Origin: a virus
DNA: 34,007 bases
Virus record (IMG/VR): IMGVR_UViG_3300032053_000275
Location: 1 to 34,007 of that record
Reading direction: 5' to 3' (one strand)
Made by a program: the position numbers and the translations under genes
Shown here: positions 1-7,059 of the stretch, piece after piece
Numbering within the stretch: position 1 is the stretch's first letter
Layout of the letters: each line of letters begins with the position of its first letter
Notes under the pieces: model-generated
What the model was told of the DNA's origin: nothing
Databases searched by the model: none
Seen by the model: only the letters and a program-made list of their open reading frames with translations

Positions 1-1232
1 CCAAGTCCAGGCTGCACTTCCGTGTGAGATGGCCAAGTTTCATACGTGATTGGTATCAACGTGCGGAATTCCATGCCGTCCATGTTGATCAAGTAAATGT
101 TGCCTGGTCCGCCTGTAGTGTGCTTTGCATTCTTCCATAGCCAACTTGAGGCTGAAGTGCCTTGCAGATAGGGGCTTGTGAAGAATGGTACTTTGACTCC
201 GCAAATGGTTAGGCTTGCAACTGAAACTTTGCCGCCTTCTACGCCTGGTCTAGTGCTGACTCCGTTAATCGTTTGTGTTACGTCTGCTGCGCCTTCTAGG
301 AAGCGTTGTTTGGGGTCAAGTTCATTCTGTATTTTGTTGAGGGCTTTAGGCGAGCATAATCCAATGTAGTTTTTACCATCGCTTGGCGCGTATGTTAATG
401 CTGTTGCCATCAAATCGTCTAGTTCGTCTAGAATGTTGTAGGCTTCTCCTGCAGCGGCTGATCCGCCTGTAGGTAGTCTGATTTGGCAGTCCCAAGCGGT
501 GCTGGCACTTCTGTCTATACGTGCAGTGTCTGTGCCAGTTTTGTTAGTTGGTCCCCAGAAAATGTCTCCATCAGTGTCTGCGCTAACATAGGTTGCTGTT
601 CCGCCTTCAGTCTTTGTTGTGAGCATTCTGTCGATACATTCGATTGTTGCGACTCCTGGTGCGGCTGCCGTGTAGCTTGCTGGCGTGTCTACGCCGTGTC
701 CGTATGTTGCAGCATCTGGGTCTAGGTAGACTCCTGCGAGAGCTTGGTCGATGTTGTTGGTGAATACTTCTGTCATGTATTGGCGTATGAATTCTGCGTC
801 GGTGACTGGTGCGGCTTGTATTTTGCTTAGTTCACGAGCGACCAATGTGTCTTCCCATTGTAGGGTGTGGACTGCTGGAACAATGAAGTCTACATCAGTG
901 ATTGCAGGGATGCTTGTGTCTGCTCCGAAGATTGCTCCTGCTGTCAAGATTGGTAAGAGTCCTGTGTGTGCGTCGGTGCTGATGTAGTGGAAACTGTCTC
1001 CTTCGCCTAGATAACTTGTTTTGCGCAAGAGTTTGTAGAGGGTGGTGCTTCTGCTGAGGGCTTCTAGACTTACTTTTGCAGAGTATGCAGCGTTAAAGTA
1101 TGTTGGTGTTGCAGTGTAGTTGTATCTTGTGTCTTCTTTCATGATTTCTGCGAGTTCAGGATCTACGCGAGGACCGTATCCTCGGTAGTAACCTTGTAGG
1201 AACTTGTCGAAGGGCATACTTTCGTGTACCAT
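1..1232 (-). CDS. Major capsid protein, HK97-fold candidate (N-terminal 410 residues; C-terminus cut by window edge)
   Basis: An uninterrupted frame starts at ATG 1232, right after a GGAGGA ribosome binding site, and stays open to base 1. The protein begins MVHESMPFDKFLQGYY. It has no transmembrane segment and reads like a soluble capsid shell protein, with segments such as LLRKTSYLGEGDSF and later YIGLCSPKALNKIQ and LIPITYETWPSH. The call rests mainly on context: the gene directly follows protease and scaffold-like genes and overlaps the scaffold stop by one base (TAATG). At 410 visible residues it is near full length for HK97-type capsid proteins. The missing C-terminus is probably the short reading frame at 33928-34007. 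The family assignment is inferred, since no profile search was possible. Confidence 0.75.
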   Translation of the reverse strand, partial: MVHESMPFDKFLQGYYRGYGPRVDPELAEIMKEDTRYNYTATPTYFNAAYSAKVSLEALSRSTTLYKLLRKTSYLGEGDSFHYISTDAHTGLLPILTAGAIFGADTSIPAITDVDFIVPAVHTLQWEDTLVARELSKIQAAPVTDAEFIRQYMTEVFTNNIDQALAGVYLDPDAATYGHGVDTPASYTAAAPGVATIECIDRMLTTKTEGGTATYVSADTDGDIFWGPTNKTGTDTARIDRSASTAWDCQIRLPTGGSAAAGEAYNILDELDDLMATALTYAPSDGKNYIGLCSPKALNKIQNELDPKQRFLEGAADVTQTINGVSTRPGVEGGKVSVASLTICGVKVPFFTSPYLQGTSASSWLWKNAKHTTGGPGNIYLINMDGMEFRTLIPITYETWPSHTEVQPGL

Positions 1233-1672
1233 TACTTTAGTCCTCCTTTTCTTGTTTCTTCAAACATTTTGTCGATTGGATTGGTTGAAGCTGTGCCTTC
1301 TGGTCCTTTTTCGCCTTCTTTTCCAGGGGTACGTTTGCCTGTGTCTGCTTTTTCAAGTGCCATTTTGCGTCCGTAAGTGATCATGTCGCTCATGTGTACG
1401 ACGGGGTCTTGTTCAAGTCCGAATCCTTTGCGTAAAGCTGCTTCAACTTCAATTTCTTTAGTTTTCAGGATGCCTTCTATTTTCTCGTCTATTTTCTTTT
1501 CAAAAGCATCAAGTTTCGTTTTCATTACGTCTTCGATGACTGCGGTTATGCGCGTCATTAATGACGGTTCCTCAGTTTTTGATTTCTCTGTGGTTTTTGC
1601 TACGCATTTATTTTGTTCTTCATTCCAAACTTCATCTGTTGGGCATTTGTGTTCATCTTGTTTTTCTGACAT
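1232..1672 (-). CDS. Scaffold-like capsid assembly protein (146 aa)
   Basis: A highly charged, Lys/Glu-rich protein with a predicted helical central stretch (about residues 35-85, heptad-like spacing around MTRITAVIEDVMKTKLDAF) and a low-complexity Gly/Lys/Glu tail. It lies between the protease pair and the capsid gene, where tailed viruses usually keep the scaffold, and its stop overlaps the capsid start. A C-x-x-D-x-x-W-N-x6-C motif near the N-terminus (CPTDEVWNEEQNKC) could bind a metal or form a disulfide, and is not typical of scaffolds. Function is assigned from position and composition only. Confidence 0.55.
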   Translation of the reverse strand: MSEKQDEHKCPTDEVWNEEQNKCVAKTTEKSKTEEPSLMTRITAVIEDVMKTKLDAFEKKIDEKIEGILKTKEIEVEAALRKGFGLEQDPVVHMSDMITYGRKMALEKADTGKRTPGKEGEKGPEGTASTNPIDKMFEETRKGGLK

Positions 1673-1727
1673 TTTTCTTTCCTTCTTTTTTTAATGTCTC
1701 ACGCCTTTTTAGGGGCAGAGGCAATGA

Positions 1728-2087
1728 CTAGAATTTTCTGCTAAAAGGATATTCTTCAGGCAAATTGCCTACAATAGTCAAGCGAACCCGCTTGTCCATG
1801 TAACAATCATACTTCCGCCCGTTCTCATCGAAAAACTCGTAACTGCACTCTGGCTTGTTAATAATGTCCATTGGTCCACGCGGGTATTCTTTGCACATTT
1901 TCGGTCGTTTACTCCAGATCATACAGTGTTTTTCTTTGGTTCCATCGTAATGTTCGCAGAGTCGATAGATTTGCAGTTTGAAATCGTAGAGGTTGCAGCA
2001 GATTCCGCAGTTGTTGCATTCACCTACGCGCATCAAGTGTTGGGGTTGCTTGGTTTTTTGATATTGAACTGTAGCGACTGGATACAT
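1728..2087 (-). CDS. YkgJ-like CxxCxxCC metal/iron-sulfur binding protein (119 aa)
   Basis: The signature C24-x2-C27-x2-C30-C31 (ECNNCGICC) is followed by C44, C55 and C65 in RPKMCKEYP. That is the pattern of the YkgJ/UPF0153 'putative zinc- or iron-chelating' family. The gene starts two bases after the protease-fusion stop, so the two are probably cotranslated. The fusion protein upstream carries the same type of domain at its C-terminus, so two related metal-binding modules lie side by side in the capsid maturation cluster. The substrate and metal are unknown. In cellular homologues the cysteine cluster is thought to bind Fe or Zn. Confidence 0.8.
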   Translation of the reverse strand: MYPVATVQYQKTKQPQHLMRVGECNNCGICCNLYDFKLQIYRLCEHYDGTKEKHCMIWSKRPKMCKEYPRGPMDIINKPECSYEFFDENGRKYDCYMDKRVRLTIVGNLPEEYPFSRKF

Positions 2088-2090
2088 TAA

Positions 2091-3341
2091 TCATTCACTC
2101 TTTTTCTTCCTATTCCATGCCTCATCGAAAGCATCATACATCGTGACTGCCCTCTTTTGCACTGTTTGGGTAGGGGTATTTGCCTCAACTTTGCTCTCTG
2201 CCTTCATCAATGCCTTCAACAGTTCCACTCTCAACGGACCATGCCAATATTGTTCTTGTTCTTTGTCAGTCCAGAATGCACCGCAAAACTCTTTTGGATC
2301 AGCAACAAGTCCTTTGCAGGCGGCTTCACATTTAGGTCTGAACTCTTCAAAAGACTCGAATACAGACAGGTTTTCTTTATGAATTGTTTCCGTTGTGTCT
2401 GTCAGCATTGAACATTCTTCTTTTCGTATAAATGGAGACTCACGCTTTGGATAGAAACTACATATTCCCGGTCTGGATTTGTATATTTTGCAGAGATATG
2501 TTTCTGGGTCAAGTGCTTGGCAACGTACGGGCATTTTCAGCCACATACCAGTACCGGACTCATCTTCTTTGCAGATTACACCGTGTAATGCCATGTATTT
2601 CTTCAGGTCAGAATCTTTTCGCGGTTCCCATTGTGTTATGAATGAGCAACATGCACCATGACATTTATCAGTATTACATGTTTGTTTCTCTAAGAGTTCT
2701 TCTTGTTTGGCTAAGACTTTGAAGTTTGCTTTTGGATTCACGCCTTTCTCGCAAATCGTGATTTCCCAAGGCTCAATATCCACAATCGTCCGAATTGACG
2801 TTGTACCCTGCATTTCTTCTTTGATAGGTGGCAACGGTTGCCCTGCAATGCTGTACATGCTCATTTCACCGTTCAAAATCTTGTTACGCCACTTCTGAGT
2901 TGTTTGAAACTCGTCATTTCTGATTTTTGCTAGAAGATACAATCCTTTCTCATTGACGTGACTGAAATGTTCTGTTCCGTCAGCGGCTTGATACTTAAGT
3001 AATGGTGTGCCGATCTTGTAGTTTCCATGTTTCACCATGATATTTCGGTATTCAACGGGCAGTTTGAACAGTTTCTGCAAATAGTTGACTTGAGCTTCCG
3101 TAGTGATCAAATCGTTTTCAGGGTCCACGAGTTCCCAACTTGCGAAGCCGCCGATAATTAAGTCTTGACTGCTTTTGCTGATTATGTCATAGTTTTCTTG
3201 ATCACAGCTTTTGTAGAGTTCACCTTTTTCTGCTCTCGCTTGAATTGAACCGCAGATTTTATCGGCTGATTCTTTGTCGTGTCCTGTGTTCATCATTTCT
3301 GTTTCACAAGACGCGAAATCTTTCCAACGTGCAAAAGGCAT
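2091..3341 (-). CDS. Prohead protease (XkdF-like) fused to a C-terminal CxxCxxCC domain (416 aa)
   Basis: The N-terminal 45 residues carry the DFASCE...ADKICGSIQAR pattern often found at the front of phage prohead proteases. Residues 55-210 resemble XkdF-type (S78-like) maturation proteases: candidate catalytic His105 (MVKHGN), candidate Ser161/Ser164 (GEMSMYSIAG), and the EPWEITICEKGVNP segment where the family usually has E-x-S-x-V-x-x-P-A-N. From about residue 220 a second module begins with C222-x4-C227-x3-C231-C232 and continues with C257, C274, C284, C294 (RPGICSFYP) and C310, matching the YkgJ-like cysteine cluster. The start ATG follows GGAGGAA. A protease of this family normally ends near residue 210-230, so the fusion is the odd feature. 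Protease identity is moderate; the cysteine cluster is clear. Confidence 0.75.
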   Translation of the reverse strand: MPFARWKDFASCETEMMNTGHDKESADKICGSIQARAEKGELYKSCDQENYDIISKSSQDLIIGGFASWELVDPENDLITTEAQVNYLQKLFKLPVEYRNIMVKHGNYKIGTPLLKYQAADGTEHFSHVNEKGLYLLAKIRNDEFQTTQKWRNKILNGEMSMYSIAGQPLPPIKEEMQGTTSIRTIVDIEPWEITICEKGVNPKANFKVLAKQEELLEKQTCNTDKCHGACCSFITQWEPRKDSDLKKYMALHGVICKEDESGTGMWLKMPVRCQALDPETYLCKIYKSRPGICSFYPKRESPFIRKEECSMLTDTTETIHKENLSVFESFEEFRPKCEAACKGLVADPKEFCGAFWTDKEQEQYWHGPLRVELLKALMKAESKVEANTPTQTVQKRAVTMYDAFDEAWNRKKKSE

Positions 3342-3343
3342 TT

Positions 3344-3451
3344 CTATTCCTCCAAATATTTTTTCAATTTGATCTCAAATAGGGAAACTTTCATTTCTAG
3401 ATTCAAGACTCGCTCCTCAAGAGATCGTTTTTTTAACTTGAATTCAGGCAT
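3344..3451 (-). CDS. Small coiled-coil protein (35 aa)
   Basis: Short frame from ATG 3451 to TAG, nearly all Lys/Glu/Leu with heptad-like hydrophobic spacing (LEERVLNLEMKVSLFEIKL). It fills the gap between the 66-aa gene and the protease with only two bases on each side, and its last codons contain the GGAGGAA ribosome binding site of the protease gene. No family recognised. Confidence 0.5.
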   Translation of the reverse strand: MPEFKLKKRSLEERVLNLEMKVSLFEIKLKKYLEE

Positions 3452-3453
3452 TT

Positions 3454-3654
3454 TTAATCATACTCTTTTACTTTGAACTGTAACCATTCACGCAACGCCA
3501 AAAGCAAACTGTTCGGGATTCCTTTGGGTTTGCGTCTGCGAATAATGATTTCTGAGCCGCCGCCTATTCCAGCCACAGTGGGTACAATGGTCGGTGCTCC
3601 GACTACGCCGTGTAACTGTTCTTTAGCTATTACGTCAGAAGTGAAGTAACTCAT
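3454..3654 (-). CDS. Hypothetical protein (66 aa)
   Basis: Starts at an ATG that overlaps the stop of the upstream Cys-rich microgene (ATGA). It contains a glycine-rich turn (VAGIGGGSEIIIRRRKP) followed by an amphipathic helix (SLLLALREWLQFKVKEY). It is not recognised. Tight coupling in the structural operon suggests a minor virion or assembly role. Confidence 0.55.
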   Translation of the reverse strand: MSYFTSDVIAKEQLHGVVGAPTIVPTVAGIGGGSEIIIRRRKPKGIPNSLLLALREWLQFKVKEYD

Positions 3655-3740
3655 TTAGAAGTACCTCGGAAATAGATACATTCCCAGCAATCTTCACAAC
3701 CGCAAGGAGTTTTATCTTCTATTGGTTTTTGGCAAGGCAT
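3651..3740 (-). CDS. Cys-rich microprotein (29 aa)
   Basis: ATG at 3740 directly follows the TAG of the 196-aa gene, and its TGA overlaps the next ATG. It has five cysteines, four of them packed as C-G-C-E-D-C-W-E-C, consistent with a small zinc or iron site. Its overlap at both ends with real genes supports it. No known family. Confidence 0.5.
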   Translation of the reverse strand: MPCQKPIEDKTPCGCEDCWECIYFRGTSK

Positions 3741-4331
3741 CTAGAATCTTCTCGGACTCAATTTTGGAAAACGGTTGCATGCGCTGAACAGCATTTTACT
3801 GTTTAACATGGTGGTCATGGTGTTGGCTAGGTTGCTGCCTTTCTTGACGGTTGCGCCGCCGCTTGGCGTGTACGTGCAATAAATACAAGGATTTGAGTAG
3901 CTATAATGATTGAATGTTATAGGGTTGGGCCATGCACCGTAAGTTTCGTCTCTATAATGATCTGTTGCACCTGCGCCTCCCGAATATGCCAGCCAATTAT
4001 AGACTGAGACAAAGTCCACCCAAACAACGATGACATAGAGGGTTCCGTTGACGATTGCAGGTTTCGGATCTGTGAAGTTGAATGTGTACCAGGCATAACT
4101 CGTCGTCAATGTTAAAACTCGCTCTTCGGTTGAACCAACGAGTGCGTTGGTAGCATGATTGTATAGTGCACATTTAAAAGTCGTATTGCCGGCGCTTGTT
4201 CGTTTGAGGCGAACGCTGATACTATCAGCAGTTCCGTTTCCATCTACGGGAGTGTAGTCACCGCCTCTAATTCTGTCAGTGTCCATATCTCCTTCGCCAG
4301 AATCGTCTGCTGTATTTCCGAAGATTGCCAA
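3741..4331 (-). CDS. Predicted beta-sandwich virion surface protein (196 aa)
   Basis: Starts with TTG, 10 bases after GGAGG. The sequence is rich in beta-forming and aromatic residues with alternating patterns (SISVRLKRTSAGNTTFKCAL, WYTFNFTDPKPAIVNGTLYV), which resembles carbohydrate-binding or jelly-roll domains in exposed virion proteins. The C-terminal 40 residues are more basic. It lies just downstream of the repeat fibre gene, so it may be a partner or tip domain of that fibre. Family assignment is inferred from composition only. Confidence 0.55.
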   Translation of the reverse strand: MAIFGNTADDSGEGDMDTDRIRGGDYTPVDGNGTADSISVRLKRTSAGNTTFKCALYNHATNALVGSTEERVLTLTTSYAWYTFNFTDPKPAIVNGTLYVIVVWVDFVSVYNWLAYSGGAGATDHYRDETYGAWPNPITFNHYSYSNPCIYCTYTPSGGATVKKGSNLANTMTTMLNSKMLFSACNRFPKLSPRRF

Positions 4332-4520
4332 CTAGATTTTGCCTCCCTCAATAATCAGGGTTTCCTGAACATTCCAATACGCCCCTTCAATGTTGCCCGC
4401 CGTCTTCGCATTTTGAAGTTGCAGAATAATCGCATCTCGCACGGCATTCTTTTTTGCTTCAACTGTACCGATTTCTATTCGGACTGTCATGCTGTAACTA
4501 TATGCCAAATACATCACCAT
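4332..4520 (-). CDS. Hypothetical protein (62 aa)
   Basis: ATG 4520 directly abuts the stop of the fibre gene, and its stop abuts the next TTG. One alpha/beta module: a strand (SMTVRIEIGTV), a helix (KKNAVRDAIILQLQNAKT) and a final strand. It is unrecognised. The position between fibre and surface protein suggests a small virion or chaperone-like role. Confidence 0.5.
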   Translation of the reverse strand: MVMYLAYSYSMTVRIEIGTVEAKKNAVRDAIILQLQNAKTAGNIEGAYWNVQETLIIEGGKI

Positions 4521-5627
4521 CTAGTAGTAACTGACTATGAGAAACGGTTGAACATCATTAAACACGAGACTATCCACTTCCGTCAACGGTTCATCCCACA
4601 CAAACGCATACGCATGATTGAACACGTCAACCGTCGCCACTAAATCCACTGCACCAATAATGCAGTCACCGCCTTCCCTTGTGCTTGCGGCAACACCGAA
4701 TTGATGATCAACAAAGTTGATTGCGTCTACAGTATCAACCTGAATCTCTTGTGCTCCATTCAACTTGTTTGCGGCAACATTCGTGTTTTCCAACATGCGA
4801 AACTTGAAGCCTGCATAAACGTGGGTGATTGTTCCCGTAATGTTCGGCAACGTAACCGAACCTAATGCTATGTCGGTATGGGTGGTGTCAGCAGTTGCCG
4901 CAATCAGGCATGGTCCAAAGAAGGCTTTAATGATTTCAAGTCGGTCTGTTCGGGCGCGAACTGCATCTACGTCGGTGTGAACAGTTCCTATGTCGGTATG
5001 AATGTCTGGAACATCTGTTGCATGAAGGTCACCAATAGCGGTTATGGCTGTACCTACATCAGTATGAATGTCTGCTATGTTGGTGATGGCGGTGCCTACG
5101 TCGGTGTGGAGATCGGGCAAGTCGGTAGCGTGAATGTCATCAACATGAACATGAATGGCGGCGACATCAGCGATTGCCGTTCCAACGTCAGTGTGGATGT
5201 CGGCTACTTCAGTGTCTACATAATCGTCAATAGTGTTAACTTTCGTTATGATGTCGGCTACGTGGAGGTGAACTGCTGCAATGTCAGCTTCAGCGTTTGC
5301 CGCATGAACATGAGTCGCCGCCACATCAGTTTCAATATCACCTTCCTGTCCGCCGCCCACCTTAAACTCTTTGTAAGGATAATGGAACACGTAGTTTTCT
5401 GGAACAAGTGTTTTGCTCCATTCCGTAGCCCAAGTACCCGCTGCATCAGGAGTAAATGAAGTTGTGTACCATCCATCGCTTTCTTCAGCCACAACCAGTG
5501 GTGCCCGATTGCCTAATTGATCTATTTCAACGCATGTTACGTCTGCGAGTAGTGTTGCGGGTGCGCCTGTTGCTAAAACTGTTAGGAAGCAACGGTCTTT
5601 GAAGGCTTCAGCAATTTTCAAACCCAT
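4521..5627 (-). CDS. Repeat-containing trimeric fibre-like protein with HxH motifs (368 aa)
   Basis: ATG 5627 is preferred over an in-frame TTG 15 bases upstream because GGAG sits about 10 bases before it. The N-terminal domain (about 95 residues) looks globular and beta-rich. It is followed by roughly 130 residues of heptad-like repeats built on DIHTDVGTAI units spaced 14 residues apart, then a globular C-terminal domain. HVH, HLH and HVH motifs recur in the repeat part. Phage fibres with trimeric shafts use such H-x-H motifs to hold metal ions (T4 gp37 is the known case). The gene sits between portal and protease rather than with the tail genes, so it could be a head or neck fibre. Role inferred. 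Confidence 0.65.
   Translation of the reverse strand: MGLKIAEAFKDRCFLTVLATGAPATLLADVTCVEIDQLGNRAPLVVAEESDGWYTTSFTPDAAGTWATEWSKTLVPENYVFHYPYKEFKVGGGQEGDIETDVAATHVHAANAEADIAAVHLHVADIITKVNTIDDYVDTEVADIHTDVGTAIADVAAIHVHVDDIHATDLPDLHTDVGTAITNIADIHTDVGTAITAIGDLHATDVPDIHTDIGTVHTDVDAVRARTDRLEIIKAFFGPCLIAATADTTHTDIALGSVTLPNITGTITHVYAGFKFRMLENTNVAANKLNGAQEIQVDTVDAINFVDHQFGVAASTREGGDCIIGAVDLVATVDVFNHAYAFVWDEPLTEVDSLVFNDVQPFLIVSYY
4941..5339 (-). repeat. Tandem heptad-type coding repeats in the fibre gene
   Basis: About 400 bases encode near-identical DIHTDVGTAI / DLHATDLPDLHTD units. The DNA itself repeats in degenerate form (GTCGGTATGAATGTC-like blocks on the plus strand). Such arrays can expand or contract by slippage or recombination. 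Confidence 0.8.
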
Positions 5628-5629
5628 AT

Positions 5630-5752
5630 TCAAGGACTCCAAACACAGGTTTTACATTTCTGTTTCAGTTTATACGCTGCGAAATAGCCACCAACGAAAC
5701 CGCCGAAACTGCAAGCTAACCCGAAAATTAACAGAACTTCAAACAAGTCCAT
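5630..5752 (-). CDS. Small single-span membrane protein (40 aa)
   Basis: ATG 5752 follows three bases after the previous stop. Residues 3-27 form one hydrophobic Gly/Ala/Phe-rich helix (LLIFGLACSFGGFVGGYF), followed by a basic tail with two cysteines (KQKCKTCVW). Its last codons contain the GGAG used by the fibre gene. No family recognised; possible roles include membrane interaction or lysis, without direct evidence. Confidence 0.55.
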   Translation of the reverse strand: MDLFEVLLIFGLACSFGGFVGGYFAAYKLKQKCKTCVWSP

Positions 5753-5754
5753 GT

Positions 5755-6216
5755 TTAAATCATGTTCCTTTCCGTCACATCAAGAATCCTGTTCACGCGC
5801 AACAACGTCTCGTTTTCAAGGTTAGCATTCTTGTTTTTCTCATGCCAAATACTATCCAACATCGACAACAACTGCTCAAACTTGCTGTTAATAGTCATTT
5901 GAAACGTTTTGATGTCAGTGACTTCTTCTTTGCTGAATTTGCTGGATTTCTCGATTTGACTGATTAAATCTTTAGAAGTTGCAGTGTACGCGGTGAACGC
6001 GGTTTTTGTGGCTTTCAACAGTTCTTCAGGTAAACTTGCAGGAATAGGACTGCCTACAGGAAGGTTTTCAACCTTTTCCAATAGGGTGTTCAAACGTGTT
6101 TCCGCTTGCTCAATCTCACGTAGAGAAACTGTTCGCTGAAGTGTTTCCTGCTGTTTCGCTGCTGAGTTTTCTTCTTGTAACTTGCGTTTTGCAGTTGAGT
6201 AAATGCCTTCACTCAT
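5755..6216 (-). CDS. Coiled-coil structural/assembly protein (153 aa)
   Basis: Mostly helical and charged, with long heptad-like runs in the first 55 residues (REIEQAETRLNTLLEKVENL) and again near residues 80-140. No cysteine motif or membrane helix. It is coupled to the gene before it (ATGA-type overlap) and lies downstream of the gpF-like head protein, so it may be a head-assembly factor. Not recognised. Confidence 0.6.
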   Translation of the reverse strand: MSEGIYSTAKRKLQEENSAAKQQETLQRTVSLREIEQAETRLNTLLEKVENLPVGSPIPASLPEELLKATKTAFTAYTATSKDLISQIEKSSKFSKEEVTDIKTFQMTINSKFEQLLSMLDSIWHEKNKNANLENETLLRVNRILDVTERNMI

Positions 6217-6344
6217 CTCAAGCTCATTCCATCAATGACTTTTACCAAATTCTTTATATCCTCAAAGTTGTCAGCTTCAAGTTCAAATTCCAATTCTTTT
6301 TTACCCAGAATCGAAATCACTTTAAGATGACCTTTTACTTTCAT
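6213..6344 (-). CDS. Hypothetical small protein (43 aa)
   Basis: ATG 6344 overlaps the stop of the gpF-like gene (ATGA) and its own TGA overlaps the ATG of the next gene. It has two beta strands (VKGHLKVISILGKKELEFEL) and one helix (FEDIKNLVKVIDGM). Coupling at both ends is the main support. Function unknown. Confidence 0.55.
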   Translation of the reverse strand: MKVKGHLKVISILGKKELEFELEADNFEDIKNLVKVIDGMSLR

Positions 6345-6652
6345 GTGTTTTCTACTACCTCTATCACACGTTCCAAAAAACATCTACAATTTGGATGGTT
6401 ATGAACTTCAATCCTATCAGTATCCACGATTTCTAAGAAAGGAAAGAAACTTCGAACCATGTTCCCCGTAAACTGCGGATCATTTTCCCATTGCCGACAC
6501 TCCAAACAGGTACGGTCATCTGTGACTGCAACGTACAGCCAAACGTCTGCAACACTGAAAAACGTGATTGGAACAGGAAACTGGTCGCGGTCTATGCGGC
6601 GAATTGATTTGACTGCTTCAACCGCTTCTATAACGTGTTGGAGACAGGTCAT
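6341..6652 (-). CDS. Mu gpF / SPP1 gp7-like minor head protein, short form (103 aa)
   Basis: Residues 45-52 (DDRTCLEC) and the closing HPNCRC at 86-91 form the signature of the C-terminal domain of Mu F/SPP1 gp7 head morphogenesis proteins, where the conserved Cys and His residues shape a compact fold. Family members are usually 250 residues or more and carry an N-terminal helical domain. This one has only the C-terminal module, so the rest is missing or split into the two small genes upstream. Its place just after the portal is the usual one. Confidence 0.75.
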   Translation of the reverse strand: MTCLQHVIEAVEAVKSIRRIDRDQFPVPITFFSVADVWLYVAVTDDRTCLECRQWENDPQFTGNMVRSFFPFLEIVDTDRIEVHNHPNCRCFLERVIEVVENT

Positions 6653-6795
6653 GCAAATTCATTCTCCCTAAATAACGTCATAACAGAACGAAGAATATCC
6701 AAGATGAAACTAGGTTTACCTTGTTCCCTACAATAATTTTGAAAGAACCTGTAGAATTTATAGAACAATCTAGTAATTGCTACACTTGGAGTCAT
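6649..6795 (-). CDS. Hypothetical helical protein between portal and gpF-like gene (48 aa)
   Basis: Its ATG (6795) overlaps the stop of the 86-aa gene and its TGA overlaps the start of the gpF-like gene. Basic and aromatic, with helical stretches (TRLFYKFYRFFQNYC, FILDILRSVMTLF). It could be part of a split gpF-type protein, because the downstream gene has only the C-terminal domain. That link is inferred. Confidence 0.5.
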   Translation of the reverse strand: MTPSVAITRLFYKFYRFFQNYCREQGKPSFILDILRSVMTLFRENEFA

Positions 6796-7052
6796 TCTTC
6801 ATCCTTCTTGAGTGCGCGTGATCTATGAGGCTTCGGTTCTTCCTTCTGTTCTGGTAATGGTTCTATAGGTTCTGATTCGTATGGTACTATTCGTGGTTCA
6901 ATACTCGCTGAATTGTCCGCTGTTTCAACATTGAAAGCTGTAGGTTCAATCTTAGCTATAGTTATAGTCATTTTCTCAAGCCATTCTTGTCTGAAATAGT
7001 CCCATTCCGTCGGCTTCGTTTGAGCAAACGCGAGAGCGCACTGCTTCAACAT
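6792..7052 (-). CDS. Hypothetical protein downstream of portal (86 aa)
   Basis: The helical N-terminal third (PTEWDYFRQEWLEKMTITIA) leads into a Pro/Glu/Lys-rich, probably disordered C-terminus (EPIEPLPEQKEEPKPHRSR). It starts 7 bases after the portal stop. No family recognised. Confidence 0.5.
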   Translation of the reverse strand: MLKQCALAFAQTKPTEWDYFRQEWLEKMTITIAKIEPTAFNVETADNSASIEPRIVPYESEPIEPLPEQKEEPKPHRSRALKKDEE

Positions 7053-7059
7053 TTCATCA

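Noticed and set aside
178-987. Plus-strand frames in the first kilobase
   Set aside because: They lie opposite the capsid frame on the minus strand, are Cys/Ser/Val-rich in an unnatural way and lack ribosome binding sites.
4878-5459. 193-codon plus-strand frame opposite the fibre gene
   Set aside because: Its Gly/Val/Asn/Tyr/Cys pattern is a mirror of the repeated DIHTDVG codons; no ribosome binding site.
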